The position numbers and the translations under genes are program-made. From contig NZ_LT629735.1 of the NCBI RefSeq assembly GCF_900104925.1, forward strand, positions 1,768,291-1,832,290: 64,000 nucleotides of DNA, written 5' to 3'. Positions within the stretch are counted from its first letter, which is position 1; every line of letters starts with the position of its first letter. The DNA is from Opitutus sp. GAS368. Its GTDB lineage: Bacteria > Verrucomicrobiota > Verrucomicrobiia > Opitutales > Opitutaceae. Below are positions 24,577 to 32,896 of the stretch, piece by piece. Under the pieces are notes generated by a model. The model saw only the letters and a program-made list of their open reading frames with translations, was not told the DNA's origin and searched no databases.

Positions 24577-26049
24577 GTGAAGCCGCAGAACCCTCCCGCC
24601 GAAACCATCCCCAACGTGCTCGCCGAGCGCTACGCCTCGCCCGCGATGAAAGAGACCTGGTCGGCGACGGGCCGCATCCTGCTGGAGCGCGATTTCTGGA
24701 TCGCGGTGATGAAGGCGCAGAAGGACCTCGGCGTTGCCATCCCGGCCGAGGCGATCAAGGACTACGAGCGGGTGCGCGGCGACGTGAATGTCGAGCGCAT
24801 CAAGGAGCGCGAGCGCGTCACCCTCCACGACGTGAAGGCGCGCCTCGAGGAATTTTCCGACCTGGCCAAGCGCCAGTTCATCCACCTCGGCCTGACCAGC
24901 CGCGATTTGACCGAGAATGTCGAGCAACTGCAGGTGGCCCGCTCGCTGCAGCTCGTGCAGTTCAAGGTCGCCGCCACGCTGCTTGCGCTCGCGAAGCGCG
25001 CCGCGCAGCACCGCGACGTCATGATCACCGGCCGCACGCACAACGTGCCGGCGCAGCCCACGACCTTCGGCAAGCGCCTCGCGATGTTCGCGCAGGAGCT
25101 GCTCATCGCCGGCGCCCGCCTCGACGACCTCGTCGCGCGCTACCCGGTGCGCGGCCTCAAGGGCGCCGTTGGCACGCAGCTCGACCAGCTCACGCTGCTC
25201 GGCGGCGACACCGCCAAGGTGGACCAGCTCGAGGCGCGCATCCTGAAGCATCTCGGGTTCAAGGCGTCGCTCGGCGCGGTCGGCCAGGTCTATCCGCGTT
25301 CGCTCGACTTCGACGTGGTCAGTGCGCTGCACCAGGCCGGCGCGGCCGCCGCGAGCTGCGCCACCACGCTGCGGCTCATGGCCGGCGCCGGGTTGCTGAC
25401 CGAGGGCTTCCAGGAAGGGCAGGTGGGCTCGTCCGCGATGCCACACAAGGTCAACGCCCGGAACTGCGAGCGGGTCTGCGGCTTCTCGACGATCCTGTCC
25501 GGCTACGTCACGATGACGGCCAACCTCGCCGGCCACCAGTGGAACGAGGGCGACGTGTCGTGCTCGGTCGTGCGCCGCGTGGCGCTGCCCGACGCGTTCT
25601 TCGCGATCGACGGCCTGCTCGAGACCTTCCTGACCGTGTTGCGGCAGATGGAGATTTTCCCGGCGGCCATCGCGGCCGAGAACGAGCGCAACCTGCCGTT
25701 CCTCGCGACCACGACGATCCTGATGGAGGCGGTGAAGGGGGGCGCGGGTCGCGAGACGGCGCACGAGGCCATCAAGGAGCACGCGCTGGCCGCGGCCAAG
25801 GCGCTGCGCAACGGCGGCCCGTCTTCGCCCAAGGGCTCCGCCGCGGCAAGCGAGGCCAGCCTGTTGGATCGCCTCGCGGGAGATAAAAGGATCAGTCTGA
25901 CCAAAAAGAAGCTGCAGGAAATCCTCGGCCAGAACGAACGCTTCGTCGGCGCCGCGCCGCATCAGGTCGACGCCCTCGTGGCCGCAGTCGCGCCGCTCGC
26001 CAGGAAGCACAAGGGCGCGGGGGACTACCGGCCCGGCAAGCTGCTGTAA
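24577..26049 (+). CDS. purB: Adenylosuccinate lyase
   Basis: The 490-residue protein has the fumarase/aspartase superfamily signature SSAMPHKVNARNCER, the HLGLTSRDLTEN motif, and TGRTHNVPAQPTTFGKR with the catalytic-type His. It cleaves SAICAR and adenylosuccinate in purine synthesis. No ATG is available before Met24 in conserved sequence; the GTG at 24577 (reading VKPQNPPAETIPNVLAERYAS) is the likely start, with a TTG three codons earlier as an alternative. A region of 75 bp and a REP pair lie upstream. Its pathway partner purC is at 53554-54465. Confidence 0.95.
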   Translation: MKPQNPPAETIPNVLAERYASPAMKETWSATGRILLERDFWIAVMKAQKDLGVAIPAEAIKDYERVRGDVNVERIKERERVTLHDVKARLEEFSDLAKRQFIHLGLTSRDLTENVEQLQVARSLQLVQFKVAATLLALAKRAAQHRDVMITGRTHNVPAQPTTFGKRLAMFAQELLIAGARLDDLVARYPVRGLKGAVGTQLDQLTLLGGDTAKVDQLEARILKHLGFKASLGAVGQVYPRSLDFDVVSALHQAGAAAASCATTLRLMAGAGLLTEGFQEGQVGSSAMPHKVNARNCERVCGFSTILSGYVTMTANLAGHQWNEGDVSCSVVRRVALPDAFFAIDGLLETFLTVLRQMEIFPAAIAAENERNLPFLATTTILMEAVKGGAGRETAHEAIKEHALAAAKALRNGGPSSPKGSAAASEASLLDRLAGDKRISLTKKKLQEILGQNERFVGAAPHQVDALVAAVAPLARKHKGAGDYRPGKLL

Positions 26050-26267
26050 GGCTGCGCATTCCGACGAAAATATTTCCCGCCCGGAAGACATGGAAGGAGG
26101 GTTTCCGTCCCGGGGCGGGTCCGGGGCCGTGCGAAAGGCGCGCTCTTTCGCGGCGGCGCGCGACATTAATTTTTCGCCGGCCCAAGGTTTTAGTTTGCCA
26201 GCATCAAGAGCGGCGCCTTTTTTGAACCCTCTTTTCGTTTCTTTAACAGCTTTAACCACAACACACC

Positions 26268-27527
26268 ATGGCAGAAGAATTAACCGGTAATTGTCTCATC
26301 GGCCAGTCCGGCGGCCCCACCGCCGTCATCAACGCCAGCGTCGCAGGCGTTGTCGCCGAGGCCCTGAACCATGCCGCCATCGAGGAAGTCTACGGCGCGC
26401 TCAACGGCGTGCTGGGTCTCCTGGGCGAGGATCTCGTCGACCTCGCGGCCGAATCGCAGCAGGCCATCCGCGGCCTCCGCTACACGCCCGGTGCCGCCCT
26501 CGGCACCTGCCGCAGCAAGCTGAAGAAGCCCGCCGAGTTCGAGCGTGTGCTCGAGGTGTTCAAGGCGCACAACATCCGCTACTATTTCCACCTCGGCGAC
26601 GGCGACTCCCAGGAGACCGCCACCAAGCTCGTCGAGCTCGCCAAGGCGCAGAACTACGACCTCCGCGTCATCGGCATCCCGAAGACGATCGAGAACGACC
26701 TGCCCGCCACCGACCACTGCCCGGGCTACGGCAGCGCGATCAAATACATCGGCGCCACCGTCAAGGAGCTCGCGCTCGATGCCGAGGCCATGGGCCAGGG
26801 CGACCTCGTCACCCTCGTAGAGGTCATGGGCCGCAACTCCGGCTGGCTCGCCGCCGGCGCCTCGCTGGCCAAGCGCCGCGACCACCCGAACGATCCGCCG
26901 CACCTCGTCTATCTCCCGGAAGTTCCCTTCACCAACGAGAAGTTCCTCGATGATGTCCGCCGCGTCCTCAAGCGCGAGAAACACGCCGTGGTCGTCGTCG
27001 GCGAGGGCCTCGTGGACAAGGACGGCAACTACGTGTCCGTCGAGACCAGCTCGACCGATGCGGCCGGCCACACGCAGCTCGGCGGCGTCGGTGAGTTCCT
27101 GAAGGATCTCATCGAGTCGCAGCTCGGCGCCAAGTGCCGCGTCGCCCGCCTCGGCATCACCCAGCGCTCGGCCGCCCACCTCGCCTCGAAGACGGACGCC
27201 GACGAGGCGTTCCTTGCCGGCCAGGCCGCGGTCAAGGCCGCCATCGCCGGCGAGACCGACAAGCTCGTCACGCTCGTGCGCGGCGACGGCGACAACTACA
27301 CCTGCGAGACCGGTCTCTCCGCCCTGGGCGACGTCATCGGCAACCCGAAGCGCCTGCCCAAGGAGTGGATCAACGAGGACGGCGTCAGCCTGAACTTCCA
27401 GTTCTTCCGTTACGCCACCCCGCTCATCCAGGGCGAGGTCACGGTGCCCTACGACAACGGCCTGCCCGCCTACGCGAAGCTCACCAAGGAGTCGGTCGAC
27501 AAGACCCTCCCGGCCTACGAGGGCTGA
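26268..27527 (+). CDS. 6-phosphofructokinase, probably diphosphate-dependent
   Basis: The 419-residue protein belongs to the PFK family: GQSGGPTAVINASVAG near the N-terminus, PGAALGTCRSKL, IGIPKTIENDLPATDHCPGYGSAIKYI, and VEVMGRNSGWLAAGASLA. The donor-site sequence is HLGDGDSQETA; an Asp where ATP enzymes have Gly-Ser (GGDGS) points to a pyrophosphate-dependent enzyme that works in both glycolysis and gluconeogenesis. Length (about 420) also fits that subgroup rather than the 320-residue ATP enzymes. The ATG at 26268 has no Shine-Dalgarno. The 218-bp upstream region holds no gene. A good terminator follows at 27549-27577. Confidence 0.93.
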   Translation: MAEELTGNCLIGQSGGPTAVINASVAGVVAEALNHAAIEEVYGALNGVLGLLGEDLVDLAAESQQAIRGLRYTPGAALGTCRSKLKKPAEFERVLEVFKAHNIRYYFHLGDGDSQETATKLVELAKAQNYDLRVIGIPKTIENDLPATDHCPGYGSAIKYIGATVKELALDAEAMGQGDLVTLVEVMGRNSGWLAAGASLAKRRDHPNDPPHLVYLPEVPFTNEKFLDDVRRVLKREKHAVVVVGEGLVDKDGNYVSVETSSTDAAGHTQLGGVGEFLKDLIESQLGAKCRVARLGITQRSAAHLASKTDADEAFLAGQAAVKAAIAGETDKLVTLVRGDGDNYTCETGLSALGDVIGNPKRLPKEWINEDGVSLNFQFFRYATPLIQGEVTVPYDNGLPAYAKLTKESVDKTLPAYEG

Positions 27528-27548
27528 GTCGGAAAAGTTTCAAACCAA

Positions 27549-27577
27549 GAGCCGGCCCGCGAGGGCCGGCTCTTTTT
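27549..27577 (+). terminator. Rho-independent terminator of the phosphofructokinase gene
   Basis: Stem GAGCCGGCCC, loop GCGA, stem GGGCCGGCTC, then TTTTT. It starts 22 bp after the phosphofructokinase stop codon. It is the clearest intrinsic terminator in the window. Confidence 0.92.
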
Positions 27578-27588
27578 GTTAGAGGCCG

Positions 27589-27648
27589 GGCGAGTCCCCC
27601 CGGATGAGCCGTTGTTGGCGGCGGCCCGGCGGGACGCTCGCCCTACCA
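27589..27648. repeat. Hairpin repeat (family 4)
   Basis: GGGCGAGTCCCCCCGG and the inverted CCGGCGGGACGCTCGCCC, with one or two mismatches, flank a 25-bp centre. Related sequence (GGGCGACCCCGCCC) is in the third hairpin at 13668-13686. Confidence 0.7.
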
Positions 27649-27820
27649 ACGGACTTGTCAGATACAAAATGCCGTGGACCCCGCCGGACGTTGTAGGAGC
27701 AATGCTGACACGACTATCGGACGGGGACGGATGGAAGGAATTGCCTTCAGCACCCATACTGGGGGCGAAATTAGAATTCGGGCTTCCGTCTGCGGTGACC
27801 CGGCAACCATTCCCATCATT

Positions 27821-27946
27821 ATGTCCAACATTCTTTTCTTTGTCGCTTTCCTCGCCCTGGCCGTCGCCTTGGACAAGCTGGTGGCGATTCCACAGGCTCG
27901 GCGCCTGCAGGCGATCCGCAACCGGGGAAAGCGGGACGGGGTTTAG
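27821..27946 (+). CDS. Small single-span membrane protein, hypothetical
   Basis: A 41-residue open frame: MSNILFFVAFLALAVALDKL followed by a basic tail (RRLQAIRNRGKRDGV). One membrane helix at about 3-19 with a positive C-terminus is visible. No family recognised. It stands alone between a repeat and the CAU tRNA; the hydrophobic-then-basic pattern gives some support, but a chance frame is possible. Confidence 0.4.
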   Translation: MSNILFFVAFLALAVALDKLVAIPQARRLQAIRNRGKRDGV

Positions 27947-28123
27947 GGTTTAACCGGCCGTGCGGGCTGCGCGGGGCAATACAATCGCCCGGGCGCCCAG
28001 GAAACGCGCACAGCTTCGGCCACGACCGGCGCTTCACGAAGCCAAACCCGTGGAGGCCGGGCCGGATGCGCAGGAAACAGGCTCGCCTCCCCGCGGCCGG
28101 TTTGCACATTCCGGCCCTGACAC

Positions 28124-28199
<76 letters not shown>

Positions 28200-28453
28200 A
28201 TACCCCGATAGGTAAGAACTAAACGGTTGTCGAGTAACCCACATGTTGGCCAAGCGGGACGCCTGATGCGTCCATTCCAGCTTGGCCATCAGATGCGTTC
28301 AGTCTCGCGTAAGCCGTTAGTGGACCATCGATGGACACGGCCACCGTCGCCAAGCGCATGAAATGTTCCATCATGCGGATTCGGAACCAGATCGTGTGTG
28401 GTGAGATGGTGGGGTATTCTGCACTGGGCCATCGCAGAGGATGGTGGCTCCCC
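28200..28453. other. Gene-free stretch after the tRNA
   Basis: No convincing coding frame or terminator was found in these 254 bp. The sequence is less GC-rich than the flanking core genes and marks the left edge of an accessory block. No copy of the tRNA 3' end was found at the right side of that block. Confidence 0.5.
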
Positions 28454-29770
28454 TTATCCAAGCAGGTAGGGTCCATGCGTCGCGATCACACGGTCGGCTT
28501 CGTCAGCGTTGTCGAGAATCTCCACGCGAAACGACTTACTGTCTGCAGGCACACGAATAACCACATGTCCATTCAGGCTCTTGAGCTTGGCCAAGTCGCG
28601 TGTGGCAATCAGGTTTTCTTCCTTCACCGCCGTTTGGAAAATATCCCGCTCTTCGGGATATAGTTCTCGGCTGAGCATGTTGTAGAGAGGTTTGATCGTT
28701 GGATGAGCTGAGTCCCAGCCTTGAATCACAAACGCTTTGGGGCGAAGAGCCCGCACGCAATCTGGCCCCATGCTGTCCGCATACCCGTGATGGTGTGCGA
28801 CCGCCACACTGACTGGGCCGGCGGCCCGCGCGACAACGCCAGCGATATTCGGCCATGGCTTGGCATCATACCATTCATTCAACTCGCTGGGTAAGTCGCC
28901 TCCCGTATAATAACTGAAGGCGCCATATTGGATACGGATCGCCGTGGAGCATTGATTTTCACTCGGCTGATACTTCGATTCCAGTTGATCTAGCGGCGGG
29001 AAATGGGAAGCCACTTCATCACCCTTTCCCGTCCAAACGTCGCCATTCGAAGCTAAGTTCCGAACGTTGAACTGAGGGTATGTCTCCGGGGAATGGACAA
29101 GCCCCAACTGCTTGGACGATCCGGGAATAAATCGCTCAACCAACTGTCCCTGACCGATGCGGTGATCGACATACTTTTTGTAATTCCGGAATGTGAACCG
29201 ATACTCCGGATCGGTCACGAATGACGCCCTGAACGGATAAGCGTAATCGGGAAACGCTCGATCAATGAGTTTCTTTATCGGGATTTGCTCTGCTATGTCG
29301 GTTATCCCGGTCAGTGCGAAATCTCCCTGAGACGCAATGGGTAACTCTGCTGTCCATTGCCCGATGTGATCAGAGTGCAAATGGCTCACGAGCAAATGAT
29401 CAATGCCGGCCGCTCGAGCGGCTTTTATATGACGCTCCACATACCGCGCCTGCCATTCGCCTGGTCGGCGAGAAGCGTTTGGTTTTGGTGCGATAGTATA
29501 TTTCAGCGAATCATACTTTGCGCCCGCATCGACCATCATGGTCGTGCCGTCGGGACAGATGGCCAGCATCGCACTGCCGCGTCCGGTCCCGATATGATGG
29601 ATATCGAGGCAGCCGGGCGTCCAAGGAGCGAACTTGCTTTCTCTAGCGGACAGCGGGGTTGTGGTCTGAGACGCCTCCCCGGCATGCATCGTCCCTGGGT
29701 TTGCCCAGGCGCCGACCACTGCCAACGCGGCAATATTGCCGCAGAATTCACGCCGTGTTACATTTTTCAT
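28454..29770 (-). CDS. Secreted metallo-beta-lactamase-fold hydrolase
   Basis: The 438-residue protein starts MKNVTRREFCGNIAALAVVGAWA, a Tat-like signal with the twin Arg. The fold is shown by MMVDAGAKYDS, the metal motif SHLHSDHIG (HxHxDH), and YYTGGDLPSE later. It resembles the stand-alone ComEC/MBL-type hydrolases; some of these are nucleases or act on phosphate esters, but no substrate can be named. An AGGAG lies about 11 bases before the ATG at 29770, which settles the start over an upstream one. It is the first gene of the accessory block after the tRNA, transcribed towards it. Confidence 0.85.
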   Translation of the reverse strand: MKNVTRREFCGNIAALAVVGAWANPGTMHAGEASQTTTPLSARESKFAPWTPGCLDIHHIGTGRGSAMLAICPDGTTMMVDAGAKYDSLKYTIAPKPNASRRPGEWQARYVERHIKAARAAGIDHLLVSHLHSDHIGQWTAELPIASQGDFALTGITDIAEQIPIKKLIDRAFPDYAYPFRASFVTDPEYRFTFRNYKKYVDHRIGQGQLVERFIPGSSKQLGLVHSPETYPQFNVRNLASNGDVWTGKGDEVASHFPPLDQLESKYQPSENQCSTAIRIQYGAFSYYTGGDLPSELNEWYDAKPWPNIAGVVARAAGPVSVAVAHHHGYADSMGPDCVRALRPKAFVIQGWDSAHPTIKPLYNMLSRELYPEERDIFQTAVKEENLIATRDLAKLKSLNGHVVIRVPADSKSFRVEILDNADEADRVIATHGPYLLG

Positions 29771-29942
29771 TTTGCTTGGGACTCCTGTATTTGGGGCAAA
29801 CCATTGCCGGTCGATACCTGAATGCATCACGCTTCAGGTAACTGACCTGCTTTCGGCAAATTTCGTGAAGATTCATGAAGCGGTGTGATTGCATGCTTCG
29901 GGTTGGGGATGGGAGATACGGATTGCCCAGCCGCGCAGGTCC

Positions 29943-31424
29943 TTAGCTCAGCGGGTAGTCGCGCATGAATTCTAGCAGCACGCCGTTAGTCCAGCCAAAC
30001 CCATGTTGCGATTCGTATTCGCCGCCACCGGGTGCTCGTCCGGTGTCTACGACGTCGTATTTCTCCAGCAGCAAGCCTGTCCGCACGAATGTCGTGATGT
30101 TCAGCTGGGTCCATCGCCGCGCGATTTCCCCCGCGAGCTCGGTCTCGCCACTACGGACAAGTCCCCGCACCGTCAGCCACTGGAGTGGCGCCCAGCCGTT
30201 CGGGGCGTCCCATTGCTGACCCGTCGTGCGCAGGCTCGTGACGACGCCCCCGGCGGCGAGGAAGGACTCGCGCACTTTGCGAGCGACCGCCGCCGCCTGC
30301 GAGGCCGCCACCAGGCCAAAGAACAGCGGCGTAACACCCGCGAGTGTCAGCTGCGTGCCCGGCCCGCGTGTCGTAAGATCGTAGTCGCAAAAGAACCCGG
30401 CGTCGGGCGACCAGCAGTATTTCTCAATGGCGCGGTGGCGGGCCTCCGCGGCGCGTTCCAAGCGCGCCTGCCCCTCTGCATCGCCGTGTGCAGAATGCGC
30501 CCGGGCCAGGGTGCTTTCTAGCTGCCAAAGCAAACAGTTGAGATCGACCGGCACCAGTTGTGTCGTGCGAATGGTCTCGAGATGCTGCCCATCACCGAGC
30601 CAACGGCTGCTGAAGTCCCAGCCGCTTTCGGCGGCCGCCCGGAGGTCGCGAAACAATTCGCCACGCGGCCGGCTGGTCCGTTGCGCCAGCTCTTCGTCAC
30701 GGCTAAACGACTCCGGTCGCGGCGTGTCCAGTTGGTCCCAATAGCGGTTGAGCCGGCTACCATCAGGCAACTCGACGACGTGTTGCGTCGGCGCTGTCAA
30801 ATCCATCCAGTAATTGTGCTCCGCCTCAAGTGCGCCGCGGAAACTGGCGAGCACCGCTGGCGGCCGACCGGCCGTGGTCAGTTCAACCATCAGCGCCAGC
30901 ACCGGCGGCTGCGAGCGGCTGAGATAATAGCTGCGGTTGCCATTCGGAATGTGCCCGTGCTGCGTGATCAGGTGCACGAAATTGGCCAGCATGTGTTCGA
31001 CCATCTCCCCATTATCGCTCTCCCGCAGGCCGAGCATCGTGAAATAGGAATCCCAATAGTAGATCTCCCGGAAACGTCCGCCTGGCACGACGTAAGGCTC
31101 CGGTAACGGTAACAACGTCGAACCCACACACGCCACGTCGGGTTCACGGCGCAGCGTCCGCCAGAGCAGACGGATCTGCTCGCGAACATCGCCACCCCGC
31201 GTTGGCAGAACTACCGGAGCCTGACTGGGTGGAAGTATAAAATTCTTTTCAACAAACCGGCGTAGGCGGTGGCGATCCGGATTCGTTGACGCAAGCCGGG
31301 CGTAGGCCGCATCAATCTCCGCGAACGACCGCCGCGGCAGACAGTCGACCAAGACTTTGTCATCGCCGAACACGTGCGCCAGCTGCACGTCGCGGAAGAG
31401 AGGATTAAATTCGTGAATCTGCAT
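29943..31424 (-). CDS. Alpha,alpha-trehalase (GH37)
   Basis: The 493-residue protein has both GH37 signature regions: PGGRFREIYYWDSYF at about 115 and QQWDAPNGWAPLQ at about 418, plus HGHIPNGNRSYYLSRSQPP and GGGEYESQHGFGWTNGV, which carry the catalytic acid and base region. It hydrolyses trehalose to two glucose. No signal peptide is present, so it is cytoplasmic like E. coli TreF. It begins 7 bp after the end of the MFS gene and forms an operon with it. Confidence 0.96.
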   Translation of the reverse strand: MQIHEFNPLFRDVQLAHVFGDDKVLVDCLPRRSFAEIDAAYARLASTNPDRHRLRRFVEKNFILPPSQAPVVLPTRGGDVREQIRLLWRTLRREPDVACVGSTLLPLPEPYVVPGGRFREIYYWDSYFTMLGLRESDNGEMVEHMLANFVHLITQHGHIPNGNRSYYLSRSQPPVLALMVELTTAGRPPAVLASFRGALEAEHNYWMDLTAPTQHVVELPDGSRLNRYWDQLDTPRPESFSRDEELAQRTSRPRGELFRDLRAAAESGWDFSSRWLGDGQHLETIRTTQLVPVDLNCLLWQLESTLARAHSAHGDAEGQARLERAAEARHRAIEKYCWSPDAGFFCDYDLTTRGPGTQLTLAGVTPLFFGLVAASQAAAVARKVRESFLAAGGVVTSLRTTGQQWDAPNGWAPLQWLTVRGLVRSGETELAGEIARRWTQLNITTFVRTGLLLEKYDVVDTGRAPGGGEYESQHGFGWTNGVLLEFMRDYPLS

Positions 31425-31431
31425 GGGGCAA

Positions 31432-32679
31432 TCAGTGCTGACCCGCCGTTCGTCCGCGTTGCATGCGCCAGATCACCGCGAGACAGACGGCCAGTGCAGT
31501 GAGTGGGATCAGCGAGAGATAAAAGGCCGTTTGCCCACCGTAGTGCTGGAATAGGCGTCCGGTGATGAGCGAACCTGCGGTGCCGCCAAGGGCGGAGAAG
31601 ACCACGATGAGACCCGACATGGCACCATGCCGCGCCGGGGGCAGCGCGCTAAGCACGACAGAATTCAACGTCGGGTAGATCGGCGCTAGGAAAAGTCCGA
31701 TTATCGGAAACACAAACGCTCCCAGAGGCGCATCGCGCCAGCCGGTAATTGGCACACCGCGCGCACTCGCCGCGGCGGCGAGTGGCAAGGCGAGAATGAC
31801 GAGCACGGCGGCGGCCACGAGACACACGCCCAGCACGGCGAGCCAGGGCAGTCGGCGAAGTGCCCAGCCGGCAGCGAAGCGGCCCAGCGCGGTCGATGCG
31901 GCCAGAATGCTCGCCATTTGGATACTGAGGGTGGGCGGCAGGTGGAGCACGTGATTGTTGAACGTCGGCAGCCAGCTCATGATTGCCTGTTCGGTGAGGA
32001 CGTAAATGAACACACCGACGACAAAAACCAGCACGAGCGGCGTGAGCGCGAGCCGCAGCATGTCGCCGATGCCACCGGCCGAGGCGGCGTCGGCTGGATT
32101 GTGCGCCTCAGTCTCGTCCAGCGGCACGCTCCAGAGCATCAAGAAAGCCACGGCCGCGATCCCGGCGAGCACGTAATAAACGCGGAACCAGTCCGTCGAG
32201 GCCGGCGAAACGTCGTCAACGAACGCGCTAAAGAGGAAGTAGGCGGAGAGAATGCCTAGCATAAAGCACGATTCGAGGAAGCTCATCAGGCTCGTGTGTT
32301 CGTGCTGCTCGCGTGCGATCAGGCCGAGTGTCGAAAAGACGGAGACCTTCATCACGCCGAAGCACACGCCGGTGGCGACGAAGAGTAACTGCGTGGCCAT
32401 GAAGCTCGGCGCCGACGGCACGAGCGCGCAAACCACGCCGATGAACGCGAGCGCACCAAGCATGGCGCGCTTGTAGCCGATGCGCAGGAGCCATGCGGCG
32501 ACAAAGAAGGATGCGACGGCAATGCTCAGATCCTTGCATGCCTCAAGGACGCTGGCGGCCGTCGAGGTGACGCCAAAGTTCCGCTGCACCTGGAGAATCA
32601 CCGTGCCGACGCTATTGAGAAGGCTCGCAAACAGGAAATAATTCAGGAACAGGGAAAGCTTGAGGCGGAAATGCTTCAT
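31432..32679 (-). CDS. MFS transporter, probable trehalose importer
   Basis: The 415-residue protein has about 12 hydrophobic spans (for example FLNYFLFASLLNSVGTVIL, SIAVASFFVAAWLL, LVLVFVVGVFIYVL, AFVFPIIGLFLAPIYPTLNSVV) and a charged central loop around 190-205 (DETEAHNPADAASAGG). The arrangement is typical of sugar-type MFS proteins such as FucP/TsgA-like members. Placed between a TonB-dependent receptor and a cytoplasmic trehalase on the same strand, it most likely imports trehalose through the inner membrane (inference from context). Confidence 0.88.
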   Translation of the reverse strand: MKHFRLKLSLFLNYFLFASLLNSVGTVILQVQRNFGVTSTAASVLEACKDLSIAVASFFVAAWLLRIGYKRAMLGALAFIGVVCALVPSAPSFMATQLLFVATGVCFGVMKVSVFSTLGLIAREQHEHTSLMSFLESCFMLGILSAYFLFSAFVDDVSPASTDWFRVYYVLAGIAAVAFLMLWSVPLDETEAHNPADAASAGGIGDMLRLALTPLVLVFVVGVFIYVLTEQAIMSWLPTFNNHVLHLPPTLSIQMASILAASTALGRFAAGWALRRLPWLAVLGVCLVAAAVLVILALPLAAAASARGVPITGWRDAPLGAFVFPIIGLFLAPIYPTLNSVVLSALPPARHGAMSGLIVVFSALGGTAGSLITGRLFQHYGGQTAFYLSLIPLTALAVCLAVIWRMQRGRTAGQH

Positions 32680-32759
32680 GGCCGGGGTAAGATGAGCGAA
32701 CTAGAGGTTTAATTTCAGCGGTCGCACGGCAAGGTAAACCGGACCATTCTCCGGCACAA

Positions 32760-32786
32760 GGGGCGCCCGGATCCACCGGGCGCCCC
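32760..32786 (-). terminator. Strong hairpin after the TonB-receptor gene
   Basis: GGGGCGCCCGG-ATCCA-CCGGGCGCCCC, a perfect 11-bp stem with a 5-base loop, in the 217-bp gap between the TonB-receptor stop and the MFS start. On the minus strand it is followed by TTGTG only, so termination may be partial, which would set a lower level of the downstream genes. Confidence 0.6.
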
Positions 32787-32896
32787 GCTCATAATACCTA
32801 GTCGATAGCGAATTCCGCGCGGGAGACCTTCGCTATCACGAGGTCACCCACTCTGCAGAGGCGACATGGGGATAATGATACCGGAAGTCCCGCGCA

